Shown here: piece by piece, positions 1 through 8,995 of the stretch
Layout: each line of letters opens with the position of its first letter
Numbering within the stretch: position 1 is the stretch's first letter
Assembly: GCA_013215945.1 (NCBI GenBank)
Contig: JABSOM010000005.1
Coordinates: forward strand, 62,001-126,000
Source: Campylobacteraceae bacterium
GTDB taxonomy: Bacteria; Campylobacterota; Campylobacteria; Campylobacterales; Arcobacteraceae
DNA length: 64,000 nucleotides
Direction of reading: 5' to 3'
Position numbers and translations under genes: made by a program
The notes under the pieces: generated by a model
What the model was told of the DNA's origin: nothing
What the model saw: only the letters and a program-made list of their open reading frames with translations
The model's database searches: none

Positions 1-100
1 ATATTTTAGGAATTTGTTTTGTATTAACATGGTATTTCTTTATATATATAATTTAAATATTATTGCATAAGTAGCATTAATACTTAAAAAACATAAAAAA

Positions 101-130
101 ATAAACGAAAAGAGTTTTCTTTTCGTTTAT
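101..130 (-). terminator. Rho-independent terminator of the DASS transporter gene
   Basis: A perfect 12-bp stem (ATAAACGAAAAG at 101-112 with CTTTTCGTTTAT at 119-130) has a 6-base loop. Read on the minus strand it is followed by a run of T residues (from positions 100-95), the classic intrinsic terminator layout. It lies 11 bases beyond the stop codon of the transporter gene. Confidence 0.8.
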
Positions 131-141
131 TATAGACTTAC

Positions 142-1554
142 TTAAAGAATGAAAAAACCTAAGGAAATTAAAGCACCTAAATAAATAGCTCCAAAGATTG
201 CTCCTAATCTCCACCATGTTGCTTGTGGAATATAACCAGCCCCATACCAAATAGGAGAAGGTCCTGTTGCATAAGGTGTAATTATTCCCATAAGTCCAAG
301 GGAACCTACAAATAAGATTGAAAGAGGTTGCAGCATCTCACTTGGTAATAAACTTGAAGCTACTGCTAAAAACAGTGGCAATAAAGCAACCGTATGTGCA
401 GTAACACTTGCAAAAAAATAATGAAAGATAAAAAACAAAAATAATAAAATCAAAGCAATACTAAGCGGTTCAAAACCTTCAAGACCTGTAGAAATTAAGC
501 CTGTTGCCCAAGCTAAAAAACCAACTTTTTTAAGTCCAGCTGCCATAGTAACTAAAGTAGCAAACCAAATGAATACATTAAAAGCATTTTTATTAGTAAT
601 GACATCATTCCAGGTAATTACATTTGTTAAAACCAATAAACACAAAACCAATAAAGCGGCCGTTGTTCCATTAATAGAGAATTGTTTACCAAAAATCCAT
701 AATACTAAAGCTAAGGTACCAAGACCTAACATTAAGAGTTCATTTTTAGTGATTTTTCCCATTTTATCTAACTCTTTAGCTGCCCATGCAGGAGCTTCGG
801 GAGATTTTTTTTGTGTAGGAGGGTAGATTATATATGCCAACAAAGGTACAGCTAAAAACAAAGGAATCATAATGATTGCTAAAGTAGAAAACCACTCTCC
901 CCATTCAATAATAATACCTGCATTTTTTTCAACTAAAGAAACGGCTAAAAGATTGGGTGCAAGTGCTGTTAAAAACATAGAACTGGTAACACAAGTAGCA
1001 GCTATTGCTACCCACGAGATATAAGCACCCAGTTTTCTTGGTTCATGCTCAGGTGTTGAATCAAACATTTGTGGAATATTAATAGCTATTGGGAAAATGG
1101 TTCCTGCACTTCTTGCTGTATTTGAAGGCATAAAAGGAGCTAAAATTCCATCTGCAAAGGCTACTGCATAACCAAGACCTAAAGATGTTTTTCCTAAAGC
1201 TTTAACCAATAAAAGAGAAATTCTTTTTCCTAAACCACTTTTTTGATAACCAAGGGCAAACATAAATGCTGCAAAAATCAGCCAAATTACACCATTTGAG
1301 AAACCACTTAAAGCCCAATCTCTGTTGGCTTTAGCTGTCGTTTCAACAAGCCCAAAAGATGCTGAAAATATAACACCAACAAGTCCAATGAGAGCAGCTG
1401 GAATAGGTTCTAGAATTAAGGCAATAATTACAGCTAAAAATACTGCAAAAAACTGATGGGCATTTGTGCTTAGGCCTTCAGGCGTTGGTAATAAAACAAC
1501 AAAAATTCCGATTAATATAGGTATTAAAAGCCTAATTTTTTTACTTTCTAACAT
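142..1554 (-). CDS. DASS/SLC13-family anion:sodium symporter (dicarboxylate type)
   Basis: This is a polytopic inner-membrane protein of the divalent anion:Na+ symporter family, which brings in C4-dicarboxylates, 2-oxoglutarate, citrate or sulfate. About 470 residues and roughly a dozen hydrophobic segments fit the family, as do the SNTA motif in the first half (APFMPSNTARSAG) and the ITPYATGPSPIWYGAGY motif in the second, the two sites that form the substrate pocket. The frame is open to 1605, but the ATG at 1554 (MLESKK) has a GGAG six to seven bases upstream, so it is preferred. The gene stands alone and ends at a strong terminator. Substrate cannot be read from the sequence; malate or a related C4 acid is plausible because malate dehydrogenase is divergently transcribed next door. 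Confidence 0.85.
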   Translation of the reverse strand: MLESKKIRLLIPILIGIFVVLLPTPEGLSTNAHQFFAVFLAVIIALILEPIPAALIGLVGVIFSASFGLVETTAKANRDWALSGFSNGVIWLIFAAFMFALGYQKSGLGKRISLLLVKALGKTSLGLGYAVAFADGILAPFMPSNTARSAGTIFPIAINIPQMFDSTPEHEPRKLGAYISWVAIAATCVTSSMFLTALAPNLLAVSLVEKNAGIIIEWGEWFSTLAIIMIPLFLAVPLLAYIIYPPTQKKSPEAPAWAAKELDKMGKITKNELLMLGLGTLALVLWIFGKQFSINGTTAALLVLCLLVLTNVITWNDVITNKNAFNVFIWFATLVTMAAGLKKVGFLAWATGLISTGLEGFEPLSIALILLFLFFIFHYFFASVTAHTVALLPLFLAVASSLLPSEMLQPLSILFVGSLGLMGIITPYATGPSPIWYGAGYIPQATWWRLGAIFGAIYLGALISLGFFIL

Positions 1555-1704
1555 AATAATTCTCCATAAAGTGTGTGGGTTTAAATAAATTGTTTGATAA
1601 AACAAAAGAAAAAATACTTCTTACGTTAAAATTTTACTCCAAAGAAAAAGTACTTACCTTGTTTCAAATCAATTCATTATATTAAAAATAACTTTAAAAT
1701 ATAA

Positions 1705-1710
1705 TATAAT
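1705..1710 (+). promoter_or_regulatory. Putative -10 box of malate dehydrogenase
   Basis: TATAAT lies 32 bases before the ATG of mdh, inside an A/T run. This fits Campylobacterota sigma-70 promoters, which usually lack a -35 box. An AAAGGATAG ribosome site follows just before the ATG. Confidence 0.5.
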
Positions 1711-1742
1711 TTAATAAATTAAAATTTACAAAAGGATAGGCA

Positions 1743-2684
1743 ATGATTAAAAAAGTAGGAATAGTAGGTGTTGGTAATGTAGGTGCTACTTTGGCTTTTA
1801 TTTTAGCCAGTAAAAATATTTGCGATGAAATTGTTTTAAAAGATATAAGAGAAAATATTCTTGAAGCAATGACTTTAGATATCTCTCAAGCAAGCGCTGC
1901 TAGTAATTCAAAAACAAAAGTTAGCTCTGCAAAAGAAGCAAAAGAATTTAACACTTGTGATATCGTTGTAATAACAGCTGGAATTCCAAGAAAACCTGGA
2001 ATGAGCAGAGATGATTTATTAATAACCAATGCAAATATAATGATATCAGTAATAAAAGAAACAATAGCGTTTAACCCTAATGCTGTAATAATTATTGTTT
2101 CAAATCCTTTAGATGCTATGGTTTATACTGCTCTAAAAGCTTCTTCTTTTAAAAGAGAGAAAATAATAGGAATGGCAGGCATTTTAGATTCTTCAAGAAT
2201 GGCACATTTTATTTCAAAAAAACTCAATATTCCTTGTAATGAAATTGAAACATCTGTTATGGGAGGGCATGGAGATGCTATGGTTCCTTTAGTTAATTAT
2301 ACAAAAGTACAAAATAAAAAGTTAAGTGAATTTTTAAATGATGTTGAAATTCTAGAAATCATGGATAAAACAAGAAAAGGTGGGGCTCAAATTGTAGCTG
2401 CTTTAGGAAATGGAAGTGCTTATTATGCCCCTGCTTATTCTACATATTTAATGATTAATGCTATTTTAAATGATACAAAAGAGATCTATCCTTGTGCGGT
2501 ACTCTTAGAAGGTGAATATGATTATAGTAATATTGTTGCAGGTGTTCCTATTGTTTTAGGAAAAAAAGGTTTAGAAGAAATTGTTGAATTGAATTTAAGT
2601 GTGGAACAAAAAGAACAATTTAAACACTCTGTTTTAGGGGTGAAAGAATTAACAAGTATTTTAGATAAAGAAATTTTTAATTAA
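1743..2684 (+). CDS. mdh: NAD-dependent malate dehydrogenase (LDH-like type)
   Basis: The 313-residue enzyme interconverts malate and oxaloacetate with NAD in the cytoplasmic TCA cycle. The Rossmann motif GVGNVG is at residues 9-14. The mobile-loop segment IPRKPGMSR carries arginine at 83, where lactate dehydrogenases carry glutamine, so malate is favoured over lactate. The catalytic pair is Asp149 (LDSSR) and His176 (GGHGDAMVP). Length is normal for the LDH-like malate dehydrogenase group found in many bacteria. The ATG has AAAGGATAG directly upstream. It is a single-gene unit, divergent from the anion transporter. Confidence 0.92.
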   Translation: MIKKVGIVGVGNVGATLAFILASKNICDEIVLKDIRENILEAMTLDISQASAASNSKTKVSSAKEAKEFNTCDIVVITAGIPRKPGMSRDDLLITNANIMISVIKETIAFNPNAVIIIVSNPLDAMVYTALKASSFKREKIIGMAGILDSSRMAHFISKKLNIPCNEIETSVMGGHGDAMVPLVNYTKVQNKKLSEFLNDVEILEIMDKTRKGGAQIVAALGNGSAYYAPAYSTYLMINAILNDTKEIYPCAVLLEGEYDYSNIVAGVPIVLGKKGLEEIVELNLSVEQKEQFKHSVLGVKELTSILDKEIFN

Positions 2685-2700
2685 AAATCTCTTTATAGTT

Positions 2701-2790
2701 TTAGGCATTACCTGTAATAACAAGCAAAAAAGTAAGAATTAATCCTGTAAAAAGAATAATTGCCAAGGCTATAAATAATCCAAGTTTCAT
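2701..2790 (-). CDS. Tiny hydrophobic membrane peptide, 29 residues
   Basis: A 29-codon frame starts at ATG 2790 with AAAGG nine bases upstream and ends at TAA 2701. The product begins MKLGLFIALAIILF and is one continuous transmembrane helix with a Lys at residue 2 and a short polar tail (TGNA). It lies 41 bases after acetyl-CoA synthetase on the same strand, so it may be co-transcribed. Such single-helix peptides often act as small subunits or regulators of membrane complexes, but no family is recognised here. The codons match the surrounding genes. Function is unknown. Confidence 0.55.
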   Translation of the reverse strand: MKLGLFIALAIILFTGLILTFLLVITGNA

Positions 2791-2831
2791 AAAAGTATGC
2801 CTTTAATTTTTTAGAATTATACACGAAAATC

Positions 2832-4778
2832 TTAAAGGTTTTCTTTTTTATAAACATTAATGATATCTTCTACCACAGAAGAATCGGCAAGTGTGGAGAT
2901 ATCTCCTAAGTTTTCAAAGTTTTTATTGGCAATTTCTCTTAAAATTCTTCTCATGATTTTTCCTGAGCGTGTTTTTGGAAGAGCAGGGCTTATTTGTATT
3001 ATTTCTGGTTTAGCATGACTTCCTATTTGTTCTTTTACCCAAGATTTTAACTCTTCTTTTAAATCCTTTTTTATGTTAACATTCTTCATTAAACTTACAT
3101 AAGCAAAAATGGCTTCGCCTTTTATAGGATGAGCATAAGAAACAACGGCTGCTTCTGCCACCGCTTCGTGCGCAACGAGTGCTGATTCTAATTCGGCGGT
3201 TGATATTCTATGTCCTGAGATATTCATAACATCATCTACTCTTCCTCTTATCCAATAAAATCCATCTTCATCCCTATATGCACGATCTCCTGAAAAATAC
3301 TTATTTTCATGTGTTTTAAAATAGGTTTCATAAAATCTTTTTTTGTTTCCATATATGCCTCTCATTTGCCCAGGCCATGAATTATTTATACATAAATCAC
3401 CTTCTGCCCTGCCTGTTAAAATCTTAGAATTTTCATCTAATAATAAGGGTTTTATTCCAAAAAAAGGTACGCTTGCACAGCCTGGTTTTAATTTTGTAGC
3501 ATAAGCTTGCGGGCTTATTAAAATACCACCTGTTTCTGTTTGCCACCAGGTGTCAACAATAGGGCAATTTTGTTTGCCTATGTAATTATAATACCAATGC
3601 CAGGTTTTTGGATTAATAGGTTCTCCTACGCTTCCTAGAACGCGTAAAGAGGATAAATTGTAGGGTTTAACATACTCATCACCTTCTTTCATTAAGGTTC
3701 TAAGAACTGTGGGTGCTGTATATAAAATATTTACCTTATGTTCTTCTACAATTTTCCAGAATCTTGATGGGTTTGGATACGTAGGCATACCTGCAAAAAT
3801 GACTGTAGTAGCCCCATTTGCAAGAGGGCCATATACAATATAAGAATGTCCTGTAATCCAACCCACATCAGCAGTACACCAGTAAATGTCTTTTTCTTTA
3901 TAATCAAAAATCATTTCATGGGTAAAAGAAGCATACACCATATAACCACCAGTAGTATGTAAAATACCTTTGGGTGTTCCTGTTGAGCCTGAGGTATATA
4001 AAATAAATAAAGGGTCTTCTGCTTTCATTTGTTCTGGTTCACAAATTTTTTCATACTTGTGTTTAATTTCATGATAATAGATATCTCTTTCTTTATTCAT
4101 AAATACGTTTGTATTTTTGTGTTTTATGACTAAAACTGTTTTTACTTTGACACCTTTTATTTTTAGGGCTTCATCTACAATATTTTTATATTCAATCTTT
4201 TTTCCACCTCTTTGTCCTTCATTTACAGTAATTACAAAGTGTGATTTACAATCTTTTAAGCGTTTTGCAATAGCTAAAGAAGAAAATCCTCCAAAAATAA
4301 CAGAATGCACAGCCCCAATTCTTGCACAAGCAAGCATGGCAAAAACAGTTTCTTTTATCATGGGCAAATAAATAGTAACTCTGTGGCCTTTTTTTACGCC
4401 TAAGTCTTTGAGTGCATTGGCTAAAACACATACTTCTTCATACAGTTGTTTATAACTTATGTGTTCTGCTTGGTTCTCTTCATCTGCTTCACAAATCAGC
4501 GCGGTTTGAGAAGCTCTTTTTTGCAAGTGCCTGTCAATACAATTCACACTGGCATTTAAAACTCCTTCTTTAAACCAAGAAATATGTAAATCTTCTTTTT
4601 TAAAAGAAACATCTTTTATAGTATTAAAATCATGATACCAAGAAATTCTTTTGGCTATTTTTTTCCAAAAATTTTCATTGTTTAGGAGGGATTCGTTATA
4701 AATTTTGGAATAGTTTTTATTATTAAGGTGATGTTTATGTAATAACATCTCTTTGGGTTCAAGTAGAAACTTGTTCAT
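2832..4778 (-). CDS. acs: Acetyl-CoA synthetase
   Basis: The 648-residue AMP-forming enzyme activates acetate to acetyl-CoA through acetyl-AMP. Visible family motifs are the P-loop YTSGSTGTPKG at 261-271, the WWQTETGG segment that shapes the acetate pocket, and KTRSGKIMRR at about 602-611, whose lysine (about 607) is the residue acetylated and switched off in known Acs enzymes. Length is standard. The ATG has AAGGA eight bases upstream. An 18-bp AT palindrome (4802-4819) lies just before the gene and could be an operator. rlmF is 114 bases upstream on the same strand, so a separate promoter is likely. Confidence 0.95.
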   Translation of the reverse strand: MNKFLLEPKEMLLHKHHLNNKNYSKIYNESLLNNENFWKKIAKRISWYHDFNTIKDVSFKKEDLHISWFKEGVLNASVNCIDRHLQKRASQTALICEADEENQAEHISYKQLYEEVCVLANALKDLGVKKGHRVTIYLPMIKETVFAMLACARIGAVHSVIFGGFSSLAIAKRLKDCKSHFVITVNEGQRGGKKIEYKNIVDEALKIKGVKVKTVLVIKHKNTNVFMNKERDIYYHEIKHKYEKICEPEQMKAEDPLFILYTSGSTGTPKGILHTTGGYMVYASFTHEMIFDYKEKDIYWCTADVGWITGHSYIVYGPLANGATTVIFAGMPTYPNPSRFWKIVEEHKVNILYTAPTVLRTLMKEGDEYVKPYNLSSLRVLGSVGEPINPKTWHWYYNYIGKQNCPIVDTWWQTETGGILISPQAYATKLKPGCASVPFFGIKPLLLDENSKILTGRAEGDLCINNSWPGQMRGIYGNKKRFYETYFKTHENKYFSGDRAYRDEDGFYWIRGRVDDVMNISGHRISTAELESALVAHEAVAEAAVVSYAHPIKGEAIFAYVSLMKNVNIKKDLKEELKSWVKEQIGSHAKPEIIQISPALPKTRSGKIMRRILREIANKNFENLGDISTLADSSVVEDIINVYKKENL

Positions 4779-4892
4779 TATAAATCCTTCTTGTTATTGG
4801 GTAATAATAAATATTATTAATGATAACGAAGAAGTGATTAGTAGTAAAAAAAGAATTTAATGTAAATTAAAAATTAAACTTTTCTTAAGATT

Positions 4893-5831
4893 TTAAAGAT
4901 GTTTTTCTAGCCATGCTTGTTTTTCTTTTTTACTTAAAAAACTCCAAACTAAAATTCTAGATATTTTTTGACCTTGTTTCATTTCAAGAATTTTAATATC
5001 AATGGCTTTTAAGTTCTTAAGTTTTCGCTCGAAAATACTTAAGTGCTCTTTTTTAGAAACCAAAGTAGAGAAACAAAAGAAATTCTTTTTATAAAGTGTA
5101 CTTTGAGAAATAAGTTTAGATATAAACTCTACTTCTCCACCTTGACACCAAAGTTCACTTGCAGTTCCTGAGAAATTAAGTACCGTTTTAGCATATTCAT
5201 CTTTTTTTAGGTTCTTTATTTTTCTGCTTGAAGCAGCACTGGCATCTTCTTGTGATTTATGAAACGGAGGGTTACAAATACTTGCCATGAAATATTCATC
5301 GTTTGAAACAATGTTTTTTAATACATCACTTTGTTTATTTTGGAACCTAAATTCTACTTTATTGTTCAAAGATATATTGGATGCTACAATATTTTTTGCA
5401 ATGTCTAAAGACTCTTGTGAGCTATCACTTGCTACAAGGTCCCAATCATAAGCAGAACTTGCAATAATAGGATAAATACAGTTAGCACCTGTTCCTATGT
5501 CTAAAATCTTTACGTCTTTTCCTCTTGGAATTGTATTGTTATTGTTTTGCATTAAATATTGTGCTAAATAGTGTATATAATCTGCACGTCCAGGAATAGG
5601 AGGAATTAAATGCTGCTGTGGTAAATCATAATTCTCTATTTTATAATAGTGTTTTAAGAGCGCTTTATTAAGGGCAAGTACTGCTTTTGTATTAAAAAAA
5701 TCTATGGATTCATTATTGTATTTATTTATTAATACATATTCTTTTAAAGCAGGGTAAGAAGTACAAAGTTCATCAAAATTGTATTCTTGATTGTGCGGAT
5801 TGTTTTTATGGAGTGTTTTTGTTTTTTTCAT
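4893..5831 (-). CDS. rlmF: 23S rRNA (adenine(1618)-N6)-methyltransferase RlmF
   Basis: RlmF (formerly YbiN) adds a methyl group to N6 of A1618 in 23S rRNA using S-adenosylmethionine. The 312-residue protein shows the SAM-binding motif DIGTGANCIYP at 111-121 and the NPPFH adenine-methylase motif at 187-191, both typical of this family, and an N-terminal stretch with the family segment PPIPGRADYIHYLA at 77-90. It lies 35 bases after an ABC exporter gene on the same strand and probably belongs to that transcript. Confidence 0.9.
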   Translation of the reverse strand: MKKTKTLHKNNPHNQEYNFDELCTSYPALKEYVLINKYNNESIDFFNTKAVLALNKALLKHYYKIENYDLPQQHLIPPIPGRADYIHYLAQYLMQNNNNTIPRGKDVKILDIGTGANCIYPIIASSAYDWDLVASDSSQESLDIAKNIVASNISLNNKVEFRFQNKQSDVLKNIVSNDEYFMASICNPPFHKSQEDASAASSRKIKNLKKDEYAKTVLNFSGTASELWCQGGEVEFISKLISQSTLYKKNFFCFSTLVSKKEHLSIFERKLKNLKAIDIKILEMKQGQKISRILVWSFLSKKEKQAWLEKHL

Positions 5832-5866
5832 TGTTTATCTTAATGTTTTTTTGTATTATAACCTAA

Positions 5867-7639
5867 TTATATGAGTTGAGAGTGAACAAAACTATTGTAA
5901 TGCCCCTCTTCTAAAGACAAAGTCTCATGATTTCCTTCTTGTACAATATTCCCTTCATGTAAAACATAAATTTTATTGGCATTTTTTACTGTACTTAAAC
6001 GATGCGCAATAGTAATAACGGTTTTGTTTTTTAATACTTTTTCTAAATCTGCAAAAAGTCTGGTTTCTGTATGTACATCCAAAGCAGAAGTTGATTCATC
6101 GAATATTACAACAGCAGGATCAGCAATAATCATTCGTGCAATGGATAAGCGTTGGCGTTGTCCTCCGCTTAAACGAATTCCATTTTTCCCAACAATGGTA
6201 TTTAAACCCTCTTTCATGTCATTTATAAGTTCTGTCATTTGAGCTATTTCAAGGGCTTCTTTAATTTTATTATCGCAGATTTCATCATTTCCCATAGTAA
6301 TATTAAATCTAAGAGTATTATTAAATAAAATAGGCATTTGAAGTACTAAAAATATATTTTCTCTTAAAGAAGATTTTTTAATATCATGAATGGAGATATC
6401 ATTGTAAAAAATATTCCCACCTTTTAGGGTATAAAAAGAAGATATTATTTGAGCAAGGGTCGTTTTACCTGAACCACTAGCGCCTATAAAAGCCACTTTT
6501 TCACCGGCTTTAATAGAAAAAGAAATATCATCTAAAACAATTTTATCTGTATTGTAAAAAAATCGTAGTTTTTTAACATGTATGTCTAAAGCATTGTTTT
6601 TAAGTTTTAATATTTCATGGCTGTCTTCTTCTAAATGCAAATCAAGAATTTTATTAATTCTTTTAATGGCTGCTTTTGCAGATGCATAAGAGTACTGCAT
6701 GGATAAGATATCTTGAATGGGAGTTATTATAAACCAAATATAACCAAACATTGCAAACATTAAACCAATAGATAAATCACTGTAAGCCACCATAATTAAA
6801 CCAGAGGCTCGTAATACTTCAAAAGCAACTAAAAAAATAGTAAAAGAAAAACGCTCATAAGCCAAACTTTTATAGGCGTATTCATTTGATGTTATTTGCA
6901 CGTTTTTGGCTTTGTTAATGGCATTTTGAAAAAAGTTCTCTTCTTTATTTGATGCTTTTATTTGTGAAAAAAGTTCTAAAACTTCTGAAATATTGTTTTG
7001 AAAATCTTCTACTGCTTCATTTTCTTCTTTTTTTAATACAGAAACATTTTTTGAGATTCTCTTGGATAAGAGCATGATTATTGGTTGTATGGTTAAAATC
7101 ATAAGTCCAAGCATGGGATGAATAATAATCATTACAACAGAAACGGCGAGAAGTGTTAAAACAGAGGAAATTAATTTTGAACTGCTGGTTATAATAAATG
7201 CATCCAAGGTATTAACATCGGTAATTAAATTAGCAGATACAGCGCCAGATCCTAAGGTTTCATATTCATTGATACAAACACGTTTTAAATGCGTAAGAAG
7301 TTTTTCTCTTATTTTAAACGTAACATGTTTGGAAATTTTTGTAAAAATTTTAGTAATAATTACTGAGAGAATAAAATATACTATACGCAATATTATGACA
7401 GACAAAGTTACAATGCTTATATAATAAAAAGCATCCCCAGATCCTATGATTGTATCAATACTAGCTAAAATTGAACTGGGTTTATCTAAAAGAACTTCGT
7501 CCACTAACATAGGCAATAACAAAGGAATGGGAATAGAAATCATTATTGCAAGCACAGTAACAATTTGACCAATTATAAGCGCTTTCTTTTTTTCTAGAAC
7601 GCTTTGGAAGATGAATTTAAAAGTAATATTTCTTGACAT
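5867..7639 (-). CDS. ABC exporter, fused membrane and ATPase domains (MsbA-like fold)
   Basis: This is a half-transporter that would dimerise to export a lipid, peptide or drug. Residues 20-320 hold about six transmembrane helices (type IV exporter fold). The ATPase domain follows, with Walker A GASGSGKT at 386-393, signature LSGGQRQ at 490-496, Walker B VVIFDE near 510-515 and the H-loop histidine in TIAHRLSTVK. All catalytic residues are present. It follows a small lipoprotein gene by 11 bases and precedes rlmF. Substrate is unknown; it could equally be a lipid flippase or a multidrug exporter. Confidence 0.85.
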   Translation of the reverse strand: MSRNITFKFIFQSVLEKKKALIIGQIVTVLAIMISIPIPLLLPMLVDEVLLDKPSSILASIDTIIGSGDAFYYISIVTLSVIILRIVYFILSVIITKIFTKISKHVTFKIREKLLTHLKRVCINEYETLGSGAVSANLITDVNTLDAFIITSSSKLISSVLTLLAVSVVMIIIHPMLGLMILTIQPIIMLLSKRISKNVSVLKKEENEAVEDFQNNISEVLELFSQIKASNKEENFFQNAINKAKNVQITSNEYAYKSLAYERFSFTIFLVAFEVLRASGLIMVAYSDLSIGLMFAMFGYIWFIITPIQDILSMQYSYASAKAAIKRINKILDLHLEEDSHEILKLKNNALDIHVKKLRFFYNTDKIVLDDISFSIKAGEKVAFIGASGSGKTTLAQIISSFYTLKGGNIFYNDISIHDIKKSSLRENIFLVLQMPILFNNTLRFNITMGNDEICDNKIKEALEIAQMTELINDMKEGLNTIVGKNGIRLSGGQRQRLSIARMIIADPAVVIFDESTSALDVHTETRLFADLEKVLKNKTVITIAHRLSTVKNANKIYVLHEGNIVQEGNHETLSLEEGHYNSFVHSQLI

Positions 7640-7650
7640 AAGATATTAGA

Positions 7651-7929
7651 CTAGTTCATTTCTTCACAAATATTGGATTTTAATTTTTCATTGTATACAC
7701 AGTGTAATCCACATTTATAAGTAGCTAAATCTAAGTTTTCTTTTATTAAATAAGATTTTGCAAGTTCTTGACATTTTTTTAAGTCTTTTGTTGTATCTTC
7801 CAAAATTAAAAAACGTTTGGTATTGCTAGGATCTGGATAAATAAACGCACTCCACTTGTCTTCTACTTCTTCAAAACATCCTTGAAATAGAACTGCTGTA
7901 CAAAGTACTAATAAAATATTTTTAATCAT
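7651..7929 (-). CDS. Small lipoprotein of unknown function
   Basis: The product (92 residues from ATG 7929, or 95 from GTG 7938) starts with a hydrophobic signal peptide ending in the lipobox LFQGC, so the cysteine should be lipidated and the protein anchored in a membrane. The mature part has four more cysteines (in the segments KKCQELA, KCGLHC and ICEE), which suggests disulfides in the periplasm. No family is recognised. It is the first gene of the lipoprotein-ABC exporter pair, 11 bases apart, and may assist that exporter. GTGAG before the ATG is a weak ribosome site. Confidence 0.7.
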   Translation of the reverse strand: MIKNILLVLCTAVLFQGCFEEVEDKWSAFIYPDPSNTKRFLILEDTTKDLKKCQELAKSYLIKENLDLATYKCGLHCVYNEKLKSNICEEMN

Positions 7930-8027
7930 AATGCTCACTTTTGTGTTTTTTAAGTCAAAAATAAAAAATAATTAAATTTTATGTATTTTTAACGGGCTTT
8001 TGTTAAAGGATTCTAATGAAATATTTC

Positions 8028-8798
8028 TTAAGATAGGATTTTATTAAGGGTATTCTTCATAATAGTGAACTCTTTAAGTTCTTCTTTTAATCGTAAGTTC
8101 TCTAAATACATTTCAATGGCTTTGTTTAATTGTTCAGATATTTTTCCTGTAGATGCTGATTTATTAATCGTATCTGGTTTATATCCAATTTCACTTGCCA
8201 GTCTTTTATACGTTAATTGTAAGTCTTTACACACTTGTTTGATAATATTTGGATGCAATTCTTTATAAAGTTCTGTAAAAGAAATATCAAATTCTTCACA
8301 AACCTCTTCTAAAATACTTTTTTTATTTAATAAAGAAAGTCTGTGCAGATTTGCAGGAGAATTGGGTTTATAAATATTAAATTTATCTTTTGATACAGAT
8401 ATAAACAGTTTGTTACCATCACATCCAATCATATATTCAAAAGAATCAACTAACGCATTGTTTTCTCTGTGTTTAAATTCTTCTATGAACATCAAAGAGT
8501 TAATTGTTTTTGCTTTTGTTTTAGCTTCTTTGTATTCTTCAAAAGTGATTTCAAAATTATGATGTTTATAATCAACATAAATCGAATCTTTTGGCATGTT
8601 TCCATTTACTTTTATATGGAAATTTGTTTGTGTATCTCTGTTATTTGAAAATACATTTACTAAATTGTCTATTTTTAGCATATAATTTGATAGAAAATCG
8701 TTTATAACTTCTTCTACTTCAGGGATGTCAGTATAACCACATTCTTGGTCTCTTACAATATAAGGGACAGAATTGAATAATTTTCCTACTTGGGGCAT
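8028..8798 (-). CDS. Putative regulator with C-terminal helix-turn-helix-like region
   Basis: I do not recognise a named family. The last third (from about residue 170) is helical and includes YKRLASEIGYKPDTINKS, which looks like a helix-turn-helix of the Cro/C1 or phage-regulator kind, followed by a charged coiled-coil-like tail (NLRLKEELKEF). The first 150 residues are a mixed, soluble region without signal peptide. AGGA lies six bases before the ATG. The gene is divergent from the flavoprotein gene at 8996 and could control it, but this is only inferred from position. Confidence 0.6.
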   Translation of the reverse strand: MPQVGKLFNSVPYIVRDQECGYTDIPEVEEVINDFLSNYMLKIDNLVNVFSNNRDTQTNFHIKVNGNMPKDSIYVDYKHHNFEITFEEYKEAKTKAKTINSLMFIEEFKHRENNALVDSFEYMIGCDGNKLFISVSKDKFNIYKPNSPANLHRLSLLNKKSILEEVCEEFDISFTELYKELHPNIIKQVCKDLQLTYKRLASEIGYKPDTINKSASTGKISEQLNKAIEMYLENLRLKEELKEFTIMKNTLNKILS

Positions 8799-8995
8799 TT
8801 TAGGTCCTATTATTTTAATATGTGCATTATATGATTTATTTTATTATTAAATGCTTATTTTAGTATAATTATTAAACAATTAAAATATTGATAATATAAC
8901 TAATTATTTTAATTGCTTAAATGTCTTTTGTTTTTACCAAAAAATTAAAAATATAGACTAAAATATGTTTAACAATATTTAAAAGGTTGGTATTT

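Noticed and set aside
569-826. Open frame of 85 codons on the plus strand
   Set aside because: It is fully antisense to the DASS transporter gene, has no ribosome site, and its protein is not family-like.
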